NCBI GenBank assembly: GCA_043813895.1
Contig: JBDRKQ010000125.1
Coordinates: 1-64,000 of the forward strand
Direction of reading: 5' to 3'
DNA from: CAZTAR01 sp043813895
GTDB taxonomy: Bacteria; Planctomycetota; Phycisphaerae; UBA1845; UTPLA1
DNA: 64,000 nt
In this document: positions 8,062 through 15,588 of the stretch, in pieces
Layout of the letters: every line of letters starts with the position of its first letter
How positions within the stretch are numbered: position 1 is the stretch's first letter
Program-made: the position numbers and the translations under genes
Notes under the pieces: model-generated
What the model was told of the DNA's origin: nothing
The model's input: only the letters and a program-made list of their open reading frames with translations
The model's database searches: none

Positions 8062-10407
8062 TTATTGCGATACGGCGAGCAGTGAAGCGACGAAGCCCGG
8101 CAGGTCGAGCTCGTCGACGGCGCCGTCTTGATTGAGATCCGCCTGGCAGAGATAGCGGCGGTCCAGGAAGTAGTCCATGAATGCTGGGATGTCGCGGCCG
8201 TCGACGGTCCCGTCACACTGCATGTCGCCGAGCAGCAAGCCGGGGCAGCCGGGGTACTCGCACTCGTCGAGGATGCCGTTCGGCTGGCAGTCCGGACTCG
8301 TCCCAGCCAGGATGTCGCACTCGTCGAGCACCCAGTTCACGTTGCAATCCACATCCGAGTCACACGCATCTTTGATGATGCGACGGATTAGGTCCGCCAG
8401 ATTGACTTCCGGGTTCTCCGACGTCAGCAGCACCTGGCCTCCCGGCCGCCCGCCCGCCGCCAGTGCATCCGCGAGATCGACCACGGACTGGGGCCACGGT
8501 GAGCCGATGACCGGCGAGACGGCGACATTGCCGGCGGCAACGAAAGGGATTGCATGATCGATGGCGTCACGGTCCGAGCCGGGATCGAGCACCGGACTGC
8601 CGCACCGCGGTCCCTCGTCCGTCAGCGGGACGATGACGCGTAACGCGTCCGGCGTCCAGGACTTGTTCGCAGCGACGATGGCGGTGGCGGGCCCCCAGTC
8701 TTCAGACGCCGGCTCGGGATGGCCGCCGCAGTCTCCGAGAACTTCAGGCAGCCCGGGCGTCGTCGTTCCGTAGTAGGCCTCCACACTTCCTTCGGTGCAG
8801 AGTTCCCTCGGCCAGGCGTCGGAGCGGCCCACGCCCTCGTCAGCAATCGCGAGGTCGATACTGGACATCCGGCCGAATTGCTCCTCCATCACGGTGAGGA
8901 TCTCGGCGTGGACGATCAAGCCGTCGTCCTGGAGTTCCTGGATGACCTCGTTGACAACGGAACAGAGGGCGTCGATCTCGTCCCCCATCGATCCGGACGT
9001 GTCGAGTATGAAAACGAGATCCACCGCACCCGAGGGTGGACAGAGCGAGCATTGATCAGGTATCCCGTCGTCGTTGCAGTCGTCGGTGAGTCCCACATCA
9101 ATGTCGCACCGGTCAAGTACGCCGTTGTCGTTGCAGTCTGTCAGGCCGCTGGAGACGTAGGCGGCGCCCGAGCTGGAGCCGAATGCATCCTCCGCGGGCG
9201 CCCCGGCCACAGCGATTCGCGCGGCCACGGCCACGGCCTCGCCAAAATGGTCGTTGGCGGCGCCGTCGGCCGCTCGAAGCTTGATTTCTTCTCCCCACGA
9301 GACCCAGTCCAGCCGGAAGACATAGACGGAGCCGGAGCCGTTCCCTTCGTCGTCGTCGTCCGGGGCGCCGACGAGGATCGTGTTGCCGGACACGCCCACC
9401 GCCCGCCCGAAGGCGTCGCCTTCATCGCCGTCCGACGCGACGAGTTTGACCTCCTCGGCCCATTCGCCTGTTCCGTCGTCGTACTGAAAGACGTAGGCGG
9501 AACCCGAGAATGAACCTTCGTCGTCGTCGCCGTAGGCGCCGATGACGGCGATGTCGCCGGTCATGGCCACTGCGCAGCCGAACTCGTCGCCGCCGACGGT
9601 GTCGGAGGCCCGGAACTTTTGCCCCTGGATCCAAGAATCGTCGAGACAGTCGTTGGGCGTGCCGTTGTCGTCGTGGCGGAAAGGGTACACCGAGCCCGAG
9701 GCCCCGCCGGCATCATCGTCCATATGGGCGCCGATCAAAGCGGCCTCGCCGGAGATCGCCAGCGTCTCTCCGAACCTGTCATAGGCTTGGCCGTCCGAGG
9801 CGATGAGCTTGTCTTGCTGGACCCACTCGGTGCTGAGGGTGTCGAAGCAGAACACGTAAGCGGATCCGGAGATACTCCCGCTGTCGTCGTCGGCATAGGC
9901 GCCGATGAGGGCGTGGTCGCCGGAGAGGGCCACGGCATAGCCGAAATAATCGTAGCCCGCGCCGTCATTCGCGAGCAGCTTCTGCTCGAATTCCCAGGCA
10001 GAACCGTTGAATCGGAACACATAGGCCGCACCGGCGTTGGCGCCGTTGTCGTCGTCATTGGGCGCGCCTACCAGCACGGCATCGCCTGAAACCGCGACAG
10101 ACCGGCCGAAGGTGTCACCTGCAGGATCGTCCAGTGGGAGGAGTTGCTGCTGTTCGATCCAGTTCAACCCGTCGAAATGGAAGACGTAGGCCGCGCCGGA
10201 GTCGTCGCCTTCGGCGTTCGCAAAGGGGGAGCCGACGACAATGTCGTCGCCCAAAACGGCGATGGAAGAGCCGTAAGCATGCTCTGGACCGGCGTCTGAA
10301 GCGGTGATCTTCTGCTGACACTGGCCCGCGGCAATGTTGGCCCAGAGTCCCAGCACAATCGCGCCAACCGACGCGATCCAGGCGATGCCTGGTCCGCTTG
10401 CGGCCAT
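8062..10407 (-). CDS. Secreted FG-GAP / VWA / dockerin protein
   Basis: 781 residues from the ATG at 10407, which has GGAGATC nine bases upstream and starts a clean signal peptide (MAASGPGIAWIASVGAIVLGLWANIAAGQ). Residues about 30-430 are seven or so FG-GAP-type repeats, each with 'D.FG.AVAVSGD..LVGA..DDD.G..SG.AYVF', expected to form a calcium-binding beta-propeller. Residues about 458-650 are a VWA domain with a MIDAS motif DTSGSM. Between and after these come calcium-binding linkers of the type DCNDNGVLDRCD. The last 55 residues form a dockerin-like pair of EF loops (GDMQCDGTVDGRD and ADLNQDGAVDELD). It is an exported, probably surface-associated adhesion or scaffold protein. The longer upstream frame is not used. 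Confidence 0.9.
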   Translation of the reverse strand: MAASGPGIAWIASVGAIVLGLWANIAAGQCQQKITASDAGPEHAYGSSIAVLGDDIVVGSPFANAEGDDSGAAYVFHFDGLNWIEQQQLLPLDDPAGDTFGRSVAVSGDAVLVGAPNDDDNGANAGAAYVFRFNGSAWEFEQKLLANDGAGYDYFGYAVALSGDHALIGAYADDDSGSISGSAYVFCFDTLSTEWVQQDKLIASDGQAYDRFGETLAISGEAALIGAHMDDDAGGASGSVYPFRHDDNGTPNDCLDDSWIQGQKFRASDTVGGDEFGCAVAMTGDIAVIGAYGDDDEGSFSGSAYVFQYDDGTGEWAEEVKLVASDGDEGDAFGRAVGVSGNTILVGAPDDDDEGNGSGSVYVFRLDWVSWGEEIKLRAADGAANDHFGEAVAVAARIAVAGAPAEDAFGSSSGAAYVSSGLTDCNDNGVLDRCDIDVGLTDDCNDDGIPDQCSLCPPSGAVDLVFILDTSGSMGDEIDALCSVVNEVIQELQDDGLIVHAEILTVMEEQFGRMSSIDLAIADEGVGRSDAWPRELCTEGSVEAYYGTTTPGLPEVLGDCGGHPEPASEDWGPATAIVAANKSWTPDALRVIVPLTDEGPRCGSPVLDPGSDRDAIDHAIPFVAAGNVAVSPVIGSPWPQSVVDLADALAAGGRPGGQVLLTSENPEVNLADLIRRIIKDACDSDVDCNVNWVLDECDILAGTSPDCQPNGILDECEYPGCPGLLLGDMQCDGTVDGRDIPAFMDYFLDRRYLCQADLNQDGAVDELDLPGFVASLLAVSQ

Positions 10408-10936
10408 GTGATTGATCTCCAATCTCCCTTGCCCGGCCGCTGCGTGGCTCTGAGAGAACGCGGTCGGGAGCCCTCTCTCTCTGAGGATATCGTTTGATTC
10501 CGAGGAACTCAACTCCGCCTGCGGATCCTCTCGAATCGGCAGGACACCCAATCCAGATTCTACTTATCTGCAACATGGGGCGTATTGGTTTTGCCAAGCG
10601 TGGTACAACGCCGCCTACAGCGTTGGTTCCCTGTGGTCGCCGATAGCGGGGGAAAAGAGGCCTCATGATAGTTAGCATCGGCTGCGGGCTGGGGAAGCCC
10701 TTCCGGAAGGGTGTTGCGCGAGCACTCGTGGATAACATCCGGATACTCGCGCATGGTCGCGAGTCCCTCCGTCGGGATCTGCACGGAACCGGACGAGAGA
10801 CTAGACCGTCGCGGGGGAAAAAAAACGAAAAAAACGGTCGTAGAAGAGACCTTCCTCGTGTATTATGGGACTATTCAGTCCATCTGAACCAACGTGAGTT
10901 GCCGCGACGGGCGACTCCATGGGAGCAGTAGCGGCC
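10408..10936. other. Intergenic region between divergent genes
   Basis: 529 bases with no supported gene. It contains a perfect 14-base palindrome CCCTTCCGGAAGGG at 10698-10711 and an A-rich tract around 10817-10835 (A8, then CG, then A7). Promoters for both flanking genes must lie here. The palindrome could be an operator, but only one copy is seen. Confidence 0.4.
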
Positions 10937-11278
10937 ATGGAACACCGACACTTGGTTCGCGAGAAGGCTGTCCGTTACGCCGTTCGCACGGGCGTGGCGC
11001 CGGACCTCGATTTCGTCTGGCAAACCCAACGCAACGAGGGCGGACCGACCTGTTTCGGCTCGTTCGAACCGGCGTGTGCGCGAGACTGTCGGTGGTATGA
11101 ACGATGCGAGGCGCTGGCGAGCGAATCGGTTGACTCGCCCCTGCCTGCCAGTCGAACGCTGCCAGAGGGGCATGCAGACGCGCAAGCCGACGATGAACCG
11201 GTCCGGGTCGAGTCCAGATGGCTCCCGCCTTCCGTCCGCCGAGGGACCTTTTCTGTCCGTCGGCTCCCGCCGCTATAA
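10937..11278 (+). CDS. Small cysteine-containing hypothetical protein
   Basis: 113 residues from the ATG at 10937 (an in-frame ATG at 10919 is possible). The first 60 residues look like a real folded protein: MEHRHLVREKAVRYAVRTGV, then FVWQTQRN and a cysteine cluster CFGSFEPACARDCRWYERC with four cysteines. That spacing (C-x7-C-x3-C-x5-C) could bind zinc or an iron-sulfur cluster. The last 45 residues are low-complexity and may be a read-through tail. It ends seven bases before the globin-coupled kinase. I do not recognise a family. Confidence 0.5.
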   Translation: MEHRHLVREKAVRYAVRTGVAPDLDFVWQTQRNEGGPTCFGSFEPACARDCRWYERCEALASESVDSPLPASRTLPEGHADAQADDEPVRVESRWLPPSVRRGTFSVRRLPPL

Positions 11279-11279
11279 T
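11274..11279 (+). promoter_or_regulatory. Perfect -10 box of a probable leaderless kinase transcript
   Basis: TATAAT at 11274-11279 puts the start site on the A of the ATG at 11286. No Shine-Dalgarno precedes this ATG. The spacing and flanking bases (TATAATCCC then ATG) copy those before hpt. Confidence 0.6.
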
Positions 11280-11285
11280 CCCCGC

Positions 11286-12461
11286 ATGGCTGGGGAGTTC
11301 TTCGAGGACATGAAGTCTTACGTCAGCTTTGGCAAAAGCGACGCGAATGCGCTGCGCGCGTTGCGCGACTCGCTGGCCCCGACGTTCCCCGAGCTCTTCG
11401 ACCTGTTCTCCGACATGCTTGCCCGCCACCCGAACGTGTACAAAGCCCTGCGCGGCCCCAATGCGCCGTCCGAGTACTTTCGACAGACGCTGCTGGCGTG
11501 GTTCGAGGGCTTATTCTCCGGCAACTACGACGAAGAATATTGCCGGCAACGATGTGAAATCGGCAGGCGCCACGTGCGCATGGAGTTGCCCCCGCACTAT
11601 GTCTTCACGGCGATGAACATCGTCCGTGTTGCTCTACTCAAGAAGCTCCAGGCACTGCAAGTGCCGGATGGCGCCGCGAAGTCAGCGGCAGTGAACAAGA
11701 TCCTGGACATAGAGCTAGCGCTCATGAATGAGGCGTACTTGCAGGACTACGTCCATCGGATCAAGGAGCAGGAGCAGGCTCAGTATGAGCAACGCCTCAG
11801 CGAGTCAGAGCATCTTGCCAGCGTCGGCCAGCTCGCGGCTTCACTTGCTCACGAGATTAAGAACCCCCTCGCGGGCATCAGTGGCGCCATTCAGGTGCTT
11901 GGCTCCGGCTTGGAAGCAGGACACCCTCACAAAGAAATCATCACCGAGGCATTGAAGCAGATCGACCGCCTGGATGCCGCCGTCAAGGACTTGCTGGTGT
12001 ACGCGCGTCCGAAGCCGCCGGCGACTAAGCTCCAGAGCCTTGATACGATCGTCGAACGCGTGCTGATCCTGCTACGCCAGGAGCCGGCGTTTCGCTCCGT
12101 CCGGGTCCATTGCGCGGGGCTGGATAGCGAGCACCAGGTCCTGGTCGATGAAATCCAGATGCAGCAAGTCATCACGAACCTGCTCTTGAACGCGGCGCAC
12201 GCATGTGAGGACGGCGGTGATATCACCTGCAGGATCAGGCCGCTGCAATCGAGCATCCGCATCATCGTCGAGGACAACGGCAAGGGCATGCCGACGGATG
12301 TACTGAACCGGGCCTTCGAGCCGTTCTTTACGACCAAGGCCAGGGGCACGGGGCTGGGCCTGCCGATCTGCAAGCGGATCGTCGAGGCGCACGGCGGCGC
12401 GATTGACATTCAGAGTGTCGTAAGCAAAGGTACGCGGGTGACGGTTGAGATTCCCAGCTAG
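11286..12461 (+). CDS. Globin-coupled sensor histidine kinase
   Basis: 391 residues from the ATG at 11286; the frame is open upstream but homology begins here. Residues 5-155 resemble a protoglobin/sensor-globin domain, all helical, with EYCRQRCEIGRRHVRMELPPHYVF where H96 is the candidate proximal heme ligand. Residues 160-180 are a coiled linker. The HisKA box SLAHEIKNPL has the phosphorylatable H189, and the HATPase part shows N, G1 (DNGKGM) and G2 (TGLGLPICKRIVEAHGG) boxes. There is no membrane segment, so it senses in the cytoplasm. Family knowledge suggests oxygen or another diatomic gas as signal. It is followed after two bases by its probable partner regulator. Confidence 0.88.
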   Translation: MAGEFFEDMKSYVSFGKSDANALRALRDSLAPTFPELFDLFSDMLARHPNVYKALRGPNAPSEYFRQTLLAWFEGLFSGNYDEEYCRQRCEIGRRHVRMELPPHYVFTAMNIVRVALLKKLQALQVPDGAAKSAAVNKILDIELALMNEAYLQDYVHRIKEQEQAQYEQRLSESEHLASVGQLAASLAHEIKNPLAGISGAIQVLGSGLEAGHPHKEIITEALKQIDRLDAAVKDLLVYARPKPPATKLQSLDTIVERVLILLRQEPAFRSVRVHCAGLDSEHQVLVDEIQMQQVITNLLLNAAHACEDGGDITCRIRPLQSSIRIIVEDNGKGMPTDVLNRAFEPFFTTKARGTGLGLPICKRIVEAHGGAIDIQSVVSKGTRVTVEIPS

Positions 12462-12463
12462 CT

Positions 12464-13822
12464 ATGGCCAAACCACGAATACTGATCATCGAGGACGAGA
12501 AACTGATTCGCTGGTCGCTTCGCCAGCGATTCACGAAGGAGGGCTACACGGTCGACGAATCGGAGAGCGGTTCGCAGGGACTGGAGAAGCTCTCCCGGGC
12601 AACCTACGACCTCGTCATGCTCGATTATAAGCTGCCCGACATGACGGGGCTCGACGTCCTGCGTCGGATCCGCGAGGACGACCAGGACATCGTCGTGTTG
12701 CTGATGACTGCCTATAGCAACGTGGAGAACGCTGTCGAGGCCATGCGGCTCGGCGCTTACGACTACGTGAGCAAGCCGTTCAAGATAGACGCCCTCATGC
12801 TCACCGTAAACAAGGCGCTCGAGACCACACGCCTGAAGCGTGAAGTCCGGGATCTTCGTTCCAAGATGCAGCAGAAATTCGGCTTTGATCGAATCCTGGG
12901 CAAGTGCGATGTGATGCTCTCGCTGTTTCAACTCATGCGCGACGTCGCGGGCAGCGGCGCGTCGACCGTCTTTCTTAGAGGTGAAAGCGGCACGGGCAAG
13001 GATCTCGTCGCCAAGTCAATCCACTACAACTCTGACCGGGCCAACCGCCCGTTCATGAACATCACCTGTACGGCCATTACCGAATCCCTGCTGGAGAGCG
13101 AGTTGTTCGGACATGAGCGTGGCGCGTTTACCGACGCCAAGCAGTTGAAAAAGGGGCTTCTTGAGTTGGCCGACGGAGGCACGGTGTTCCTGGACGAGGT
13201 CGGTGACATGCCCCCGTCTCTTCAGGCGAAGCTGCTCCGATTCCTCGAAGAGAAGACGTTCCGCAGGGTCGGGGGCGTTCAAGACATCGAGGTCGATGTG
13301 CGGATCATCGCGGCAACGAACCGGGACGTTCACAAGCTGATCGAAGAGGGCAAGTTCCGCGAGGACCTCTACTACCGGCTGAACATTATCCCGATCGATT
13401 TGCCGCCACTACGTGAGCGAGGAGACGATATTCGACTGCTTGCGGAGTACTACGTGGTCAGCTTCGCGCGCGAGTTTCGACGCGACGTCGGCGGCCCGAC
13501 CTCCGCCGCCGTGGAGAAGCTCATGTCGTATACCTGGCCCGGCAACGTCCGCGAGTTGAGAAACAACATCGAGCGGGCCGTCCTGCTGTGCAAGCACGAT
13601 GTGATCGGGCCGGACGATCTGGTCCTGGGACGCGGCGACTCGGGGCGCCAGGAGTTCGCGGTAGACTTGCCGCCGGGCGGAATCAGTCTGCAAACCGTGG
13701 AGGAGCAGTTGGTTCGTCAGGCCCTCGTCCAAACCGGAGACAACCAGACCAAGGCGGCGAAACTGCTGCATCTCTCGCGCGATCAACTCAGGTATCGAAT
13801 GGAGCGGTACGGCCTGCTTTAA
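12464..13822 (+). CDS. NtrC-family sigma-54-dependent response regulator
   Basis: 452 residues in the standard order. The receiver domain (1-125) carries D54 in VMLDYKLPDMTG and the acidic pair at residues 10-11. The AAA+ domain (about 145-385) has Walker A GESGTGKD (173-180) and Walker B GGTVFLDEVGDMP. The C-terminal Fis-type HTH reads TGDNQTKAAKLLHLSRDQLRYRMERYGLL. The sigma-54-contacting loop is GAFTDA (220-225) rather than the textbook GAFTGA, a variant that occurs in the family. Start is two bases after the kinase stop, so the two genes form a two-component pair. Targets are promoters of the -24/-12 type; I saw no convincing one before tryptophanase. Confidence 0.95.
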   Translation: MAKPRILIIEDEKLIRWSLRQRFTKEGYTVDESESGSQGLEKLSRATYDLVMLDYKLPDMTGLDVLRRIREDDQDIVVLLMTAYSNVENAVEAMRLGAYDYVSKPFKIDALMLTVNKALETTRLKREVRDLRSKMQQKFGFDRILGKCDVMLSLFQLMRDVAGSGASTVFLRGESGTGKDLVAKSIHYNSDRANRPFMNITCTAITESLLESELFGHERGAFTDAKQLKKGLLELADGGTVFLDEVGDMPPSLQAKLLRFLEEKTFRRVGGVQDIEVDVRIIAATNRDVHKLIEEGKFREDLYYRLNIIPIDLPPLRERGDDIRLLAEYYVVSFAREFRRDVGGPTSAAVEKLMSYTWPGNVRELRNNIERAVLLCKHDVIGPDDLVLGRGDSGRQEFAVDLPPGGISLQTVEEQLVRQALVQTGDNQTKAAKLLHLSRDQLRYRMERYGLL

Positions 13823-13863
13823 GCCGGCTGACCGAGGCGTCGGCCGCCACGGAAAAAGCCAAA

Positions 13864-13878
13864 CTGCTCTGAGAGCAG
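13864..13878 (+). promoter_or_regulatory. Short hairpin before the tryptophanase ribosome binding site
   Basis: CTGCTCT-G-AGAGCAG, a seven-base perfect stem with a one-base centre, ends three bases before the GGAGGA that serves the GTG at 13894. As RNA the loop would be too tight without opening a base pair or two. As DNA it could be a protein site. It may modulate translation of tryptophanase. Confidence 0.35.
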
Positions 13879-13893
13879 CCGGAGGATAGCCCC

Positions 13894-15252
13894 GTGAAGA
13901 CAATCATTGAGCCGTTCAGGATCAAGGTCGTAGAGCCGATCCGGATGACCACCCGGGAAGAGCGGGATCGCATTCTTACGGAGGCGGCGCACAATGTTTT
14001 TCTTATCCGCGCGGAGAACGTGCTCATCGACCTGCTGACTGACTCCGGTACGGGCGCGATGAGCAGCGAGCAATGGGCCGGCATCATGCGCGCCGACGAG
14101 TCGTACGCCGGGGCGATCTCGTTTTACAGGTTCAAGGAACGAATTACAGGCATCACAGGCTTCGAGCAGGTGCTGCCGACACACCAGGGTCGCGCCAGTG
14201 AGCGACTCCTGTTCGAACTGATTGGCGGCCGGGATAAGGTCGTTCCGAACAACGCACACTTCGACACGACCAGGGCCAACGTCGAACACAGCGGCGCGGA
14301 GGCGATCAACTTGCCGATTCCGGAGGCCGGCGACCCGCGCAATCGCCATCCGTTCAAGGGCAATATGAACGTGGCGGCGCTTGAGGATCTGATCAAACGC
14401 GTCGGCCCCGAGCGGATCCCGGTCGTGATGGTCACCGTCACCAACAACAGCGGCGGGGGCCAGCCCGTGAGCATCGAAAACCTGCGGCAGGTTCGAGCCG
14501 TCTGCGACAAACACAAGTTGCCTTTCTTCCTCGACGCCTGCCGGTTTGCCGAAAACGCGTGGTTCATCAAGATGCGCGAGCCGGGCCAATCTCAGCGATC
14601 GGTCAGGGACATCGTCCGAGAGATGTTCGACATGGTTGACGGAGCGACCATCTCCGCCAAGAAGGACGGGATGGTCAACATCGGCGGCGTCCTGCTCGTT
14701 CGCGACGAACGCCTTTTCCATGAAGCGTCGAACTTGCTGATCCTGACGGAGGGCTACGTCACCTACGGCGGCCTCGCAGGCCGAGACCTCGAGGCGATGG
14801 CGCAGGGCTTCGAAGAAGTGCTCCACGAGGACTACTTACACTACCGGATTCGCAGCACAGCCTATCTCGGTGAGAAGCTCCTCGCCGCCGGCATCCAAAT
14901 CGTCGAACCGCCCGGGGGGCACGCCATCTACATCGATGCGAAGTCCTTCTGTCCACATATCCCGCCGGCGCAGTATCCAGGTCAGGCGCTCGTCTGCGGG
15001 CTCTATCGGGTTGGCGGCATCCGCGCCGTGGAGATCGGCAGCGTCATGTTCGGCGGGCCCGGCCGACCCCCGCCGGCCATGGAGCTGGTCCGACTGGCGA
15101 TCCCCCGTCGAGTCTACACGCAGAGCCACATAGACTACGTGATCGAAGTCATGCTTGAAATCCAGAAAGAGCGTAACGCGCTGCGGGGCCTTCGCATCAT
15201 CGAGGAACCGCCGTCACTCCGACACTTCACCGCCAAGTTTGAAGAGTTGTAG
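13894..15252 (+). CDS. tnaA: Tryptophanase (L-tryptophan indole-lyase)
   Basis: 452 residues, GTG start with GGAGGA eight bases upstream. This PLP enzyme of the beta-eliminating lyase family splits tryptophan into indole, pyruvate and ammonia. Visible landmarks are DLLTDSGTGAMS (47-57), PTHQGR (95-100), the substrate/PLP region VTNNSGGGQPVS, DACRFAENAWFIK, and the PLP lysine in SAKKDG (K257). The close relative tyrosine phenol-lyase is less likely: the C-terminal end reads RHFTAK with His444 as in tryptophanase (phenol-lyases have Phe there), and GIRAVEIGS also matches tryptophanase. It follows the two-component pair in the same direction, and that pair may regulate it. No tnaC-like leader peptide was found. 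Confidence 0.92.
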   Translation: MKTIIEPFRIKVVEPIRMTTREERDRILTEAAHNVFLIRAENVLIDLLTDSGTGAMSSEQWAGIMRADESYAGAISFYRFKERITGITGFEQVLPTHQGRASERLLFELIGGRDKVVPNNAHFDTTRANVEHSGAEAINLPIPEAGDPRNRHPFKGNMNVAALEDLIKRVGPERIPVVMVTVTNNSGGGQPVSIENLRQVRAVCDKHKLPFFLDACRFAENAWFIKMREPGQSQRSVRDIVREMFDMVDGATISAKKDGMVNIGGVLLVRDERLFHEASNLLILTEGYVTYGGLAGRDLEAMAQGFEEVLHEDYLHYRIRSTAYLGEKLLAAGIQIVEPPGGHAIYIDAKSFCPHIPPAQYPGQALVCGLYRVGGIRAVEIGSVMFGGPGRPPPAMELVRLAIPRRVYTQSHIDYVIEVMLEIQKERNALRGLRIIEEPPSLRHFTAKFEEL

Positions 15253-15588
15253 CCCGCGGGACGCGAGGCCTGACACCGCCCGATCCGCGCCCGCAGGCGC
15301 GGTGAGACGGCCGCGCCGAGACTACCCGCCGCTTCGCCCCTTGTTATCGGAATGCCGCTCGCTGATCGCCCCGGAGGCCAAGCGCGTGAATTCGGAGCTT
15401 GCGTGATGCGCTCCCGCTGTTTGTAAGTCTTAAGCGGTTAGGCCCAATGCCCGAAAAACCAATACTGCCAGGCCGGCTCCGCAGCCCAAGTGGGGGCTTC
15501 CGCCTGTGCAACACGAGGAATCGATAAGCAACACCGACGATATGCTCCGCCAACCACGGATGCGGCCCAGAGGGAGCGCGAGGGATCG
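15253..15588 (+). other. Intergenic region before cheA
   Basis: 336 bases without a supported gene. It contains GC-rich imperfect inverted repeats but no copy of the repeat families described elsewhere and no clear -35/-10 pair. The cheA frame remains open back to 15490, but the translated leader looks non-native. Confidence 0.35.

Noticed and set aside
13819..14826. 335-residue minus-strand ORF antisense to tryptophanase
   Set aside because: Codon-phase shadow of a high-GC gene; no motif, and the plus-strand gene is certain. The same applies to long antisense frames at 3591-4586 and 43982-44932.
13894..15252. Tyrosine phenol-lyase
   Set aside because: The C-terminal RHFTAK with His and GIRAVEIGS match tryptophanase; phenol-lyase has Phe at the His position.
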